From an uncultured Oscillospiraceae bacterium (lineage in GTDB: Bacteria > Bacillota > Clostridia > Oscillospirales > Ruminococcaceae), in the NCBI GenBank assembly GCA_905197685.1, contig CAJJZS010000010.1:1-64000 (forward strand): DNA of 64,000 nucleotides. The letters run 5' to 3'. The notes below the pieces were generated by a model. The model worked only from the letters and a program-made list of their open reading frames with translations. It had not been told where the DNA came from and searched no databases. A program made the translations under genes and the position numbers. This document shows, in pieces, positions 48,957 to 57,268 of the stretch. Positions within the stretch are counted from its first letter, which is position 1. Each line of letters begins with the position of its first letter.

Positions 48957-49479
48957 TTCATGTAGAGAATTGAATTTGTAAGATTTATAGTTTATAAAGA
49001 AAAATGAAACAGAATCCCCCAACAATCGCTTTGTTTTGCGGTTGGTCGGGGGATTTTTTGCACTTTTGTCCGGTTCGGAAAACAAACGGCAGAGAGTACC
49101 GGCAAAGAGCAAAAAAATAAAAAAAGAGCCATTGAGCAAAAAGAAAGGGGGAAGAACGATTGAAAAAATAAATAGAATTGGATAAATTACAAAAATATAT
49201 TGACAGTACATTCATAATACTGATGATTTTTTTGTAACAAAAAAATAAATTTATATATAAAAAGACAGAACGAAAGAAAAAGTCGATAATTGTTTGTTAA
49301 TAAATTGATAAAAACGATTGGAAAAAACAGTTGAGTAATATTAAAATAAATGGCGGAACTTAAACTGTTGATACATTTTTGGATTTTATCGGAAGGAAAG
49401 CAGCGATAAAAAAGAATGTATCGTTCTGTCTTTTATAAAAAAAGACGGATGAGAGAAAGAGGAATATGGAGGAAAAAAC
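48957..49479. other. AT-rich gap before the peptide importer
   Basis: No gene is supported over about 520 bp. A near-perfect 21-bp palindrome lies at 49226-49246, made of a T-rich arm ending TTTGT and ACAAA plus an A-rich arm around a central A. A weak promoter-like pair, TTGGAA and TAAAAT 18 nt apart, occurs at about 49318-49347, but I cannot place the importer promoter with confidence. This gap marks the switch from mobile-element remnants back to core genes. Confidence 0.4.
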
Positions 49480-51144
49480 ATGAAGAAAAAATTATTGGCG
49501 TTGATTCTGGCAGCGGCAATGAGTCTGTCTATGGCAGCTTGCGGTTCTGCGCCGGAAACAGAGGGACAAACCTCGGGAGAAGCAAAGACGGAACAACCTG
49601 CCGAGGAGAAAAAGGAAGAATCTGCCGAGAACAAAGAAGCGCAAGCGCCGGCAGAGGAAAAGGACACCTTTACGGTTGCGATCAGTTATATGCCGGATAC
49701 GCTGGCTCCTCATTCCGGCGGTTCCGATGACTACACCTCGATGACTCGTCCCCTTTATGACAAGTTGTTTGTTGAAAACACCACAGGCGGTCTGGATTAC
49801 TATCTGGCAGACAGTCTGGAAATTTCCGAGGACGGTTTAACCTACAAAATTCATCTGCGAGATGACGCAACCTGGTCGGACGGAACTCCGATTACCACCG
49901 CAGACATCAAATTCTGTGCCGATTACTCGGTTCACAAATACGGTTACAACCGTTATATCCGTGTAAACGGTGTAGACGGCAGTATGAATATTATTGATGA
50001 CAAAACCATCGAATTTGTTCTGCCGGAGCCGTATAACTATGAGGTTGTTACCCTGTCCGGCATGAATGTATATCCGGCTCACATCTTTGACGGAGACCCG
50101 GCTGCGATTGAAGCTGCAACCGAGTATTACAGCACACCGGGATTTGTTACTTCCGGAGCTTATGTTGTCAGCGAAATTAATGACGACAGCTTTGTCTGCA
50201 CCGCTCGCGACGATTATTACAGAGGAACCCCTTCGGTTAAGAAGGTTGTGATGAAGGTAATCGGTTCCGGTTCTACAAAGTCGATTGCTTTTGAAAACGG
50301 GGAAATCGACTACATGAGATTGACTACCGTAGACGAGCTGGAAAAATATGAAGCGCAGACCGACAAATATAACATTTACTCCTTCCCGGAGGCAAGACTG
50401 AACTACTTACAGGTCAATCCGTTCGGTCCTGCAAACCTCAATGACGAGCAGAGGGAAGCGCTGTTTTATGCAATCAACGGAGATGAGGTAATTGACGGCG
50501 CTTACGGCTCCGAAAAGCTTGCGACCAATCCGAACTCTTTGCTGACCCCTGAAATCAGCCTTTACAACGAAAATACCCCGGACTATGAATACAATTTGGA
50601 AAAAGCCAAAGAACTTGCAAAATCCTCCGGTCTGGAAGGAATGACTTTAACCTACATCTACAATGCGGACCGTCCGAATATGGAAGCGGTTGCGGTTGTT
50701 TTGCAGCAGCAATTAGCGCAAATCGGCGTTACATTACAGATTGAAGGAATGGATTCTTCTTCTTTCTTCCCAAGATTTTTTGCAGCTTCCTCTTACGGTA
50801 TGAACGGTCAGGAAAAAACATGGGACCTGGGTACCAACGGTTGGGACTCGATGAAGGGCAACACGCTGAATCAGGCGTACAGTTATTTGAATCAGGAAGA
50901 CAATGCATGGGGATTGACTCCAACCTGCGGAGAGCTTGCGCTGAAGGTAAATACCACAACCGACAAGGAAGAAGCGCAGAAGCTGACCGACGAGCTGATG
51001 GAACTTGCTCTTGCTCAGCACCGCATCTACCCGCTGACCTATACAAACTATGTTATGGTTTCTCAGAAGAATGTAACCGGATTGGATTGCAGTCCGATTG
51101 TGCCGGAATTTATTGATTATATGGGTATTTCTGTCAACGGATAA
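49480..51144 (+). CDS. Peptide ABC transporter substrate-binding lipoprotein
   Basis: A 554-residue extracytoplasmic solute-binding protein of family 5 (OppA/DppA type). The signal peptide ends in the lipobox LSMAAC, so Cys21 is lipidated. An acidic Glu/Ala/Lys linker (about 25-62) precedes the binding domain with YMPDTLAPHSGGSDDYTSM, GLTYKIHLRDDATWSDGTPI and a C-terminal QHRIYPLTYTNYVMV. The ribosome site is GGAGG. It heads a five-gene importer operon; the hairpin after it would make the binding protein more abundant than the permeases. Specificity for di- or oligopeptides cannot be told. Confidence 0.92.
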   Translation: MKKKLLALILAAAMSLSMAACGSAPETEGQTSGEAKTEQPAEEKKEESAENKEAQAPAEEKDTFTVAISYMPDTLAPHSGGSDDYTSMTRPLYDKLFVENTTGGLDYYLADSLEISEDGLTYKIHLRDDATWSDGTPITTADIKFCADYSVHKYGYNRYIRVNGVDGSMNIIDDKTIEFVLPEPYNYEVVTLSGMNVYPAHIFDGDPAAIEAATEYYSTPGFVTSGAYVVSEINDDSFVCTARDDYYRGTPSVKKVVMKVIGSGSTKSIAFENGEIDYMRLTTVDELEKYEAQTDKYNIYSFPEARLNYLQVNPFGPANLNDEQREALFYAINGDEVIDGAYGSEKLATNPNSLLTPEISLYNENTPDYEYNLEKAKELAKSSGLEGMTLTYIYNADRPNMEAVAVVLQQQLAQIGVTLQIEGMDSSSFFPRFFAASSYGMNGQEKTWDLGTNGWDSMKGNTLNQAYSYLNQEDNAWGLTPTCGELALKVNTTTDKEEAQKLTDELMELALAQHRIYPLTYTNYVMVSQKNVTGLDCSPIVPEFIDYMGISVNG

Positions 51145-51162
51145 CAGGAATCGCAGTCAAAG

Positions 51163-51194
51163 AACCTGCTCTTAATCCAAGGAGCAGGTTTTTT
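51163..51194 (+). terminator. Partial terminator after the binding-protein gene
   Basis: AACCTGCTC (51163-51171) pairs perfectly with GAGCAGGTT (51182-51190), followed by T residues to 51194. Inside the operon it probably lowers permease and ATPase expression relative to the binding protein. Confidence 0.8.
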
Positions 51195-51213
51195 ACTGGG
51201 AAAGGAAAAACAA

Positions 51214-52182
51214 ATGTTAAAGTACTGTTTCAAAAAAGCGGGTCAGGTAGCGATTGTAATGCTGCTGATTTCTTTCTTCTCCTTTGCCGTAATTGATCTT
51301 GCTCCGGGCGACATCTCCTCCATGTACCTGACAGAGGATATGAGCGAAGAAGAAAAACAGATTGTTATTGAAAAACTGGGACTGAACAAAAGTATGCCCG
51401 AGCAGTATTGGGAATGGCTGAAAGAGGCGCTCAAAGGAAATTTCGGTGTTTCGCTTTCTTACAAGACACCGGTAGCGCCGATGCTGCTCAAGCGTTTGCC
51501 GTCCACAATTTTACTGATGGGCTGTTCGCTGCTGGTGTCCCTTGCGCTTTCTATTCCGTTGGGGTTGATAGCGGGATATAAAAAGAACACGTGGATTGAC
51601 AACCTTATCAGCGGATTTGCGTATTTTGGAATGAGTATTCCGTCCTTCTATTTTGGAATGCTCATGATTATCCTTTTTACCGCAACTCTTCACATTTTGC
51701 CCTCCTCCGGTATGCACACGGTCGGTGTGGATACCCCGCTGGATACGCTTAAACATATGATTATGCCGGTTATGACAATGGCGCTGAGTACAATGGCGTC
51801 CAAAACCCGTTATGTGCGCGCAAATACCATCGGTCAGCTGAGCGAGGAATATGTTTTGGCAGCCAAAGCAAAGGGAACTTCTTCGTGGAAAATTCTGCGC
51901 AAACACGTTTTGAAAAATACTTTGCTGCCGATTATTACCATCATCGGTATGAATATGGCGTCGTTGGTATGCGGATCGTTTATTATTGAAAGCGTTTTCG
52001 GCTGGCCGGGTGTGGGCAGTTTTGCGATGGAAGCAATCGGCAAAAGGGATTATCCGATTATTATGGCATATGTTATGCTTTCCGGATTTATTTTAGTCAT
52101 CGGAAATTTTGCAGCGGATATTCTGTATTCCTTTGCAGACCCGAGAATCAAGAGGGGGATCGATACAGCAAATGGAAAATAA
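51214..52182 (+). CDS. Peptide ABC transporter permease (DppB/OppB type)
   Basis: A 322-residue inner-membrane permease with six predicted helices. The N-terminal LLISFFSFAVIDLAPGD is the typical OppB/DppB start, and the cytoplasmic coupling (EAA) loop is EEYVLAAKAKGTSSWKILRK. The C-terminus has ESVFGWPGVGSFAMEAI. The ribosome site is AAAGGAA. Its end overlaps the next permease by 11 bp. Confidence 0.93.
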   Translation: MLKYCFKKAGQVAIVMLLISFFSFAVIDLAPGDISSMYLTEDMSEEEKQIVIEKLGLNKSMPEQYWEWLKEALKGNFGVSLSYKTPVAPMLLKRLPSTILLMGCSLLVSLALSIPLGLIAGYKKNTWIDNLISGFAYFGMSIPSFYFGMLMIILFTATLHILPSSGMHTVGVDTPLDTLKHMIMPVMTMALSTMASKTRYVRANTIGQLSEEYVLAAKAKGTSSWKILRKHVLKNTLLPIITIIGMNMASLVCGSFIIESVFGWPGVGSFAMEAIGKRDYPIIMAYVMLSGFILVIGNFAADILYSFADPRIKRGIDTANGK

Positions 52183-53089
52183 AATTGTTATTGACGAAAA
52201 ATCCTTTCAGAGAATGGACAAGAAAGAAAGGGATTTGGGAACCGTCTATCACCGAAGCCTGTGGAAGGATATTGTTTCGGAAATTAAGAGCAATCCTGCG
52301 GCAATTCTTTCCGTTCTCTTTTTGGTATTTATCATTACGGCGGCGCTGTTGGCTCCGTTGAGTCCGTATGACCCAAACAAGCTGGACCTTGCAAATAAAT
52401 TTGCAGAACCGTCCTTGCAGCATCCGTTTGGCTGCGACGAATTTGGGCGGGATTACCTGACCCGTTCTCTGTACGGAGGCAGGGTTTCGCTGTTGGTAGG
52501 TTTTGCGGCAATGCTGGTGACGGTGTTTATCGGAACAGCGATTGGTATCTTTTCGGGTTATATCGGCGGAAAGCTGGATATGCTGTTAATGCGATTTACC
52601 GATATTTTTCTGGCGCTGCCCAGTATGCTGCTGATGGTTGTGCTGAATACTGTTTTAAAACCCGGTATGACCACCCTGATTTTGGTTTTGAGCCTGTTCA
52701 GCTGGGCTTCGGTTGCCAGGATTACCCGAGCGGAAACAATGTCTTTAAAAGAGCGTGATTTTGTGCTTGCCTCCAAAAATCTCGGAGCAAACAGTATGTT
52801 AATTGCGGTTGAGCATATTCTCCCCAATATTTTAGGACCGCTGATTGTGGCAGCCAGCTTGGGCGTTGCAAATGCGATTTTAACGGAATCTTCCCTGAGC
52901 TTTTTGGGATTGGGTATCTCCATTCCGCACGCTTCCTGGGGCAGTATGCTGCAAGCGGCGCAGGCTTACATTCTGGACAAGCCGATGTTGGCAGTTTATC
53001 CGGGTATGCTGATTTTATTTACCGTTTTGAGCTTTAATATTCTGGGAGATGTGCTGAGAAGCGCGTTGGAACCGAAAATTGTAAAATAA
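52172..53089 (+). CDS. Peptide ABC transporter permease (DppC/OppC type)
   Basis: A 305-residue permease. An N-terminal cytoplasmic tail is followed by a first helix (AAILSVLFLVFIITAALLAP), the conserved HPFGCDEFGRDYLTRSLYGG segment, an EAA loop around ERDFVLASKNLGANSMLIAV and a final SSLSFLGLGISIPHASWGSM. It forms the transmembrane channel with the DppB-type partner. ATG 52172 lies inside the end of the preceding gene, indicating translational coupling. ATPase genes follow. Confidence 0.93.
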   Translation: MENKIVIDEKSFQRMDKKERDLGTVYHRSLWKDIVSEIKSNPAAILSVLFLVFIITAALLAPLSPYDPNKLDLANKFAEPSLQHPFGCDEFGRDYLTRSLYGGRVSLLVGFAAMLVTVFIGTAIGIFSGYIGGKLDMLLMRFTDIFLALPSMLLMVVLNTVLKPGMTTLILVLSLFSWASVARITRAETMSLKERDFVLASKNLGANSMLIAVEHILPNILGPLIVAASLGVANAILTESSLSFLGLGISIPHASWGSMLQAAQAYILDKPMLAVYPGMLILFTVLSFNILGDVLRSALEPKIVK

Positions 53090-53101
53090 GGAGGAGAAAA
53101 G

Positions 53102-54130
53102 ATGAGCGCGCTGGTGAAGGTGAAAGATTTATCCGTTTCTTATTTTACTTATGCCGGAGAAGTGCAGTCGGTGCGGAATATCAGCTTTGATATTGAAAAG
53201 GGAAAAACAACGGCATTGGTCGGCGAGTCCGGCTGCGGAAAATCGGTAACTTCTAAATCGCTGATGGGATTGATTGAACGCCCGGGAAAAATAAAAGAGG
53301 GAAGCCAAATTTTCTATGAGGGAAAAAACATCCTTGACTTTACGGAAAAGGAATGGCTGAAATTTCGGGGAAAAGAATGTTCGATGATTTTCCAGGACGC
53401 TTTGGTTTCGCTCAATCCTACCATAACGGTGGGCAAGCAAATTATGGAAAATCTGGAAAATCACAACGAAGCGGGACTTTCCAAAACAGAAATTCGGGAC
53501 AAGGCGCAGCAGATGTTGGAGCTGGTCGGCATTCCCGATGCCGAGCTTTGTTTGAAAAAATATCCGCATGAGCTTTCGGGAGGTATGCGTCAGAGAGTAA
53601 TGATTGCAACGGCGCTTATCACCAACCCGAAACTGCTGATTGCCGACGAGCCGACTACTGCGCTTGATGTTACCATTCAGGCGCAGATTCTGGAGCTGAT
53701 GAAGCAGCTTCAGCAAAAGCTGGGTATGGCGATTATCATGATTACCCATGATTTGGGTGTGGTAGCGGATATTGCGGACGAGATTGTTGTTATGTATGCC
53801 GGCAAGATTGTGGAGCGGGGAAGCAATGAGGAGATTTTCTATCATCCGCGCCACCCGTACACCTGGGCGTTGATGAACTCGGTTCCGCGCTTGGATTTGG
53901 ACAATAAAGAGGAACTGGTTACAATAGAAGGGACCATTCCCGATATGATTCATCCGCCCAAAGGCTGCGCTTTTTGCAGCCGCTGTCCGTATGCGATGAA
54001 TATCTGCGCGGAATATCCGCCCGAAGAATCAGATTTAGGAGAAGGGCACAGTGTTTCCTGTTGGCTGACCGACCAGAGAGCCGATGTCAGCGGGGTTCCG
54101 TTCCAAACCGGAGGTGCAGAAAATGAATAA
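53102..54130 (+). CDS. Peptide ABC transporter ATPase (DppD/OppD type)
   Basis: A 342-residue ABC ATPase. Walker A is ALVGESGCGKSVTSKSLMGL, the Q-loop is IFQDALVSLNPTITV, the signature is ELSGGMRQRVMIA and Walker B is LLIADEPTTALDV. The C-terminal oligopeptide-transporter domain has CAFCSRCPYAMNIC, whose Cys residues bind an Fe-S cluster in this subfamily as known from homologues. ATG 53102 follows GGAGGAG. It overlaps the next ATPase by 8 bp. Confidence 0.94.
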   Translation: MSALVKVKDLSVSYFTYAGEVQSVRNISFDIEKGKTTALVGESGCGKSVTSKSLMGLIERPGKIKEGSQIFYEGKNILDFTEKEWLKFRGKECSMIFQDALVSLNPTITVGKQIMENLENHNEAGLSKTEIRDKAQQMLELVGIPDAELCLKKYPHELSGGMRQRVMIATALITNPKLLIADEPTTALDVTIQAQILELMKQLQQKLGMAIIMITHDLGVVADIADEIVVMYAGKIVERGSNEEIFYHPRHPYTWALMNSVPRLDLDNKEELVTIEGTIPDMIHPPKGCAFCSRCPYAMNICAEYPPEESDLGEGHSVSCWLTDQRADVSGVPFQTGGAENE

Positions 54131-55100
54131 CAGACCGATACAGCTGGAGGTAAAAAATCTGAAAAAATATTATCCGGCAGGGAGAAAACATACCCTGAAA
54201 GCGGTGGACGATGTTTCCTTTGTAATTTATCAAGGAGAAACATTGGGAATTGTCGGGGAATCCGGATGCGGCAAAACCACCTGCGGAAAGACCTGTATCG
54301 GTATGATTGAAAATACCGGAGGTCAGGTGCTTTATCAGGGAAAAGATGTACATAAACTGAGTAAAAAGGAGCGGTTTGAATTCAGCGGAAAGGTTCAGAT
54401 GATTTTTCAGGACCCATACGCTTCGCTGGACCCGCATCAAAAGGTTTATGATATTGTCGCGGAGGGAATCCGAATCCATAAACTTGCCGAAAACAAAACG
54501 GCAGAAGAAAAAATGGTGCTGGAACTGCTTGATATGGTTGGACTGAACGCAGAACACGCAATGCGAAATGTCCATGAATTTTCCGGCGGTCAGCGTCAGA
54601 GAATCGGAATTGCCCGGGCGCTTGCGGTAAATCCGGAATTTCTGTTTTGTGATGAACCGATTTCTGCCCTTGACGTTTCGATTCAGGCGCAGATTATCAA
54701 TCTGTTGATGCGTCTGCAAAAGGAGCGAAATCTGACAATGCTCTTTATTGCGCATGACCTTTCGATGGTAAAGCATATTTCGGACAGAATCGCAGTAATG
54801 TATCTGGGAAATCTGGTGGAGCTGTCTGATTCTGCCGCTCTTTATAAAAATCCGCTTCACCCTTACACCGAAGCTCTGCTTTCTGCGGTTCCGGTTGCGG
54901 ACCCAAAGGTATCGCGCCAACGCAAAAAAACGATGTTAAAGGGCGATGTGCCAAGTCCGATTGACCCGCCCGAAGGCTGCCGATTCAGCGGTCGGTGCAG
55001 CAAGTGCAGTGAAATCTGCAAAAAAGTTCGACCGGAACTGACAGAAACAGAACCGGGACATTTTGTAGCCTGTCATTTGTACGCTTCGGCAAAGGAATAG
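54123..55100 (+). CDS. Peptide ABC transporter ATPase (DppF/OppF type)
   Basis: A 325-residue ABC ATPase, partner of the preceding one. Walker A is GIVGESGCGKTTCGKTCIGM, the signature is EFSGGQRQRIGIARA and Walker B is FLFCDEPISALDV. The C-terminal extension has CRFSGRCSKCSEIC, the Cys pattern of this subfamily. ATG 54123 overlaps the end of the previous gene; GGAGG lies just upstream. It is the last gene of the importer, followed by a strong terminator. Confidence 0.94.
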   Translation: MNNRPIQLEVKNLKKYYPAGRKHTLKAVDDVSFVIYQGETLGIVGESGCGKTTCGKTCIGMIENTGGQVLYQGKDVHKLSKKERFEFSGKVQMIFQDPYASLDPHQKVYDIVAEGIRIHKLAENKTAEEKMVLELLDMVGLNAEHAMRNVHEFSGGQRQRIGIARALAVNPEFLFCDEPISALDVSIQAQIINLLMRLQKERNLTMLFIAHDLSMVKHISDRIAVMYLGNLVELSDSAALYKNPLHPYTEALLSAVPVADPKVSRQRKKTMLKGDVPSPIDPPEGCRFSGRCSKCSEICKKVRPELTETEPGHFVACHLYASAKE

Positions 55101-55121
55101 AAAAACAACGGAAACGATATT

Positions 55122-55170
55122 GCCCCCGACAAACCGCAGAACAAAGCGAGTGTTGTCGGGGGCGTTTTTT
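55122..55170 (+). terminator. Terminator of the peptide importer operon
   Basis: GCCCCCGACAA (55122-55132) pairs perfectly with TTGTCGGGGGC (55153-55163), followed by G and six T residues. It lies between convergent operons. Confidence 0.93.
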
Positions 55171-55190
55171 ATCTTTGAATGATTTAAGGA

Positions 55191-55757
55191 TTAGGAACGA
55201 ACGCTGACCCCCAAAAGTAGGACGGTGTTGTCGGTAATGTTTTTCCAGCTGTGGGGCGTATTCGGGGGAACATAGATACCGTCATGGGGGTTTAAGATAA
55301 ATACATCACTGCCAAGCGTCATCTCCAGGCAGCCGTTGAGCAGAAACATAAATTCTTCTTCCCGATGGCAGAAGACAACCGTTTCGGAATATTCGTTGAC
55401 CGGATATATCTCATAAATTTCCGGGTTTATCCGGTTGCTGTGCATTTCGGAAAACAGGGTGTACTGCTGAAAGCCTTTGGAGATTCTCAAATTGCTTCGC
55501 TTATAGCTTCTGAAAACGCATCGTTCCTCGGGGGAGGGGGATTGCTGCGCAAAGAAACAGCTTAAATCGGTAGAAAAAACCTCTGCCAACGCAGCCAGTG
55601 TATTTAGGCTGAAGGTGGTGTAACCCCGTTCCAGTTGGGATAAAAAACCGGGGGAAAGGTTTACCTTTTCGCTCAGCTGTTTGAGCGTCATTTTATTTTT
55701 GATTCGCAGGTCATGGATATATCTGCCAATCTTTTCGTTTTGTGACAGTTCCTTCAT
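55191..55757 (-). CDS. XRE-family regulator with cupin domain
   Basis: A 188-residue transcription regulator. An N-terminal HTH_3 domain (residues about 8-62: IGRYIHDLRIKNKMTLKQLS, LSPGFLSQLERGYTTFSLNT) is joined to a C-terminal cupin (about 115-186, with FCHREEEFMFLLNG and PHDGIYVPPNTPHSWKN carrying the His/Glu metal or ligand pocket). Proteins of this type sense small metabolites. GAAGGA lies 7 nt before ATG 55757; the longer frame upstream is not used. It follows the MATE and PepV-like genes after a hairpin and faces the peptide importer, so either could be its target. Confidence 0.9.
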   Translation of the reverse strand: MKELSQNEKIGRYIHDLRIKNKMTLKQLSEKVNLSPGFLSQLERGYTTFSLNTLAALAEVFSTDLSCFFAQQSPSPEERCVFRSYKRSNLRISKGFQQYTLFSEMHSNRINPEIYEIYPVNEYSETVVFCHREEEFMFLLNGCLEMTLGSDVFILNPHDGIYVPPNTPHSWKNITDNTVLLLGVSVRS

Positions 55758-55802
55758 ATAAAGTCCTTCTTTTTTGAATATTGCTCCGGAAATTGCGGAG
55801 GG

Positions 55803-55845
55803 AAAATACAAAACGCTGTGGAAGAAAGTCTGCCACAACGTTTTG
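55803..55845 (-). terminator. Terminator-like hairpin between MATE and XRE genes
   Basis: On the minus strand a 13-bp stem (55845-55833 with 55821-55809, one G-U pair) is followed by TATTTT. It may end the pepV-MATE transcript or attenuate the regulator gene. Confidence 0.7.
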
Positions 55846-55863
55846 TTTGGGTGTTTTTCGATT

Positions 55864-57246
55864 TTAGTTTGCTTTGGACGCTTCGAGTTCTTTTTTCTCC
55901 TGTTCTTCGACGCAGTACAAAGCCTTGATGTGTTTGATGTAGAAGTGCATGAGGAAGTAGCGGATAATCTGGTCTGCGGCAATAATAATCCAGATGCTGA
56001 CCAGCGGCCAATGGAATACCCACGCAGCGAGAGCAGCCAGCGGAACGCGGATAATCCAGATTCCAAAACCGGAAATGTACATCGGAACTTTTGTGTTTCC
56101 AAGACCGTAAAGCATACCTTTTTGTGTGCGCTGTACATTCTGCGGAATCAAAATCAAGCCCATAATCATCAGGTATACAGTTCCGATTTCCTTTAAAGCG
56201 GGATTATCGGTAACAATAGACATGAATACGCCCGGAAGCAGAATCATAATAGCAGAACCGACTGCGCTGATAATGGAGTTCATCCACATCTGCTGTCTGT
56301 AATATTCGCGGAACAGAGGACCGTTTTTCTCTCCGAGCGCTTTGCCGGCAAGGGTGGTAGCGGCAACGGTAAAGCCGATAACCGGAAGTTCTGTCAAAGT
56401 TTCGGCGCTGGAAGCCAGAGAGTAGCCCGCATAAGCATCGGTACCGAACACAAGAATGACTTTCGTCATAACGATTGCGGACATCTGCCAGAAACCGGAT
56501 TCCAAAGCGATTGGAATTGCTTTTTTGAATGTAACCTTAATCGGCTCTTTATCCTGAATTTTCCAGGAAGTGATTCCAACCTTTTTAAAGACAGGTTTGC
56601 GGGAAAGCATATACAATCCGGAAACGCCGCCGACAATCTGAGAGATAACGGTTGCCCAGCCTGCACCCACCAAATCCCAATTCAGTACGAAAATAAAGAG
56701 ATAGCCCAAAACAATGTTTACCACATTCACCGCAATCTGGATATACATCGGTGTTTTGGTGTCCCCGACAGAGTAGAACAGAGAAGCGTTCATCTTCATC
56801 ATGATAAAGAACGGCAAGCCGACCATAACGATGTTCATATAAGTGCGGGCAGAAGCAAGAATTTCGGCATCGGTTGTGAAGAAGGAAAGAATCGGCATCG
56901 GGAAGAATACCAAAACTGCCATGCAGAGAAAGCCGATTCCCAGCGTTACCGTACAGATGTTTTTAAAAGCCTGAATGATTTCTTTGTATTTTCCTTCGCC
57001 GTAGAGCTTTACAAAGTAAACCATCGCGCCGATGCGGATACTGCCCCAAAAGACAGCCAGAAGGTCTGTAATTCGGAATACAACTCCCTGAGAGGAAACG
57101 GCAAGCGGAGAAAGGCGTCCGACCAGCGCGGATGATACAATACCGGCAAGGTATCCGAAAATACCCTCCAGAATAATCGGAATAATCAGCACAAGAATTT
57201 CTTTTCTTATGGCTTTTTTGTCCAAAGCGGTTGCTGTGTTTGACAT
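55864..57246 (-). CDS. MATE-family efflux transporter
   Basis: A 460-residue membrane protein with about twelve helices in two related halves, the fold of Na+- or H+-coupled MATE exporters (ILVLIIPIILEGIFGYLAGI at the start; SLASSAETLTELPVIGFTVA at the start of the second half). The C-terminal tail is short and charged. The start at 57246 (MSNTATALDKK) has GGAGGG; a longer frame exists. It lies 22 bp after the peptidase gene and is probably co-transcribed. Substrate unknown; export of a peptide-derived or amino-acid-like compound would fit the neighbours but is speculation. Confidence 0.9.
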   Translation of the reverse strand: MSNTATALDKKAIRKEILVLIIPIILEGIFGYLAGIVSSALVGRLSPLAVSSQGVVFRITDLLAVFWGSIRIGAMVYFVKLYGEGKYKEIIQAFKNICTVTLGIGFLCMAVLVFFPMPILSFFTTDAEILASARTYMNIVMVGLPFFIMMKMNASLFYSVGDTKTPMYIQIAVNVVNIVLGYLFIFVLNWDLVGAGWATVISQIVGGVSGLYMLSRKPVFKKVGITSWKIQDKEPIKVTFKKAIPIALESGFWQMSAIVMTKVILVFGTDAYAGYSLASSAETLTELPVIGFTVAATTLAGKALGEKNGPLFREYYRQQMWMNSIISAVGSAIMILLPGVFMSIVTDNPALKEIGTVYLMIMGLILIPQNVQRTQKGMLYGLGNTKVPMYISGFGIWIIRVPLAALAAWVFHWPLVSIWIIIAADQIIRYFLMHFYIKHIKALYCVEEQEKKELEASKAN

Positions 57247-57268
57247 ACTGTTACCCTCCTGAAAAAAT

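Noticed and set aside
46640..49480. attL/attR duplicate of the ssrA 3' end
   Set aside because: I looked for a repeat of the terminal CAATTCCCCTCGCCTCC sequence downstream and found none in the window.
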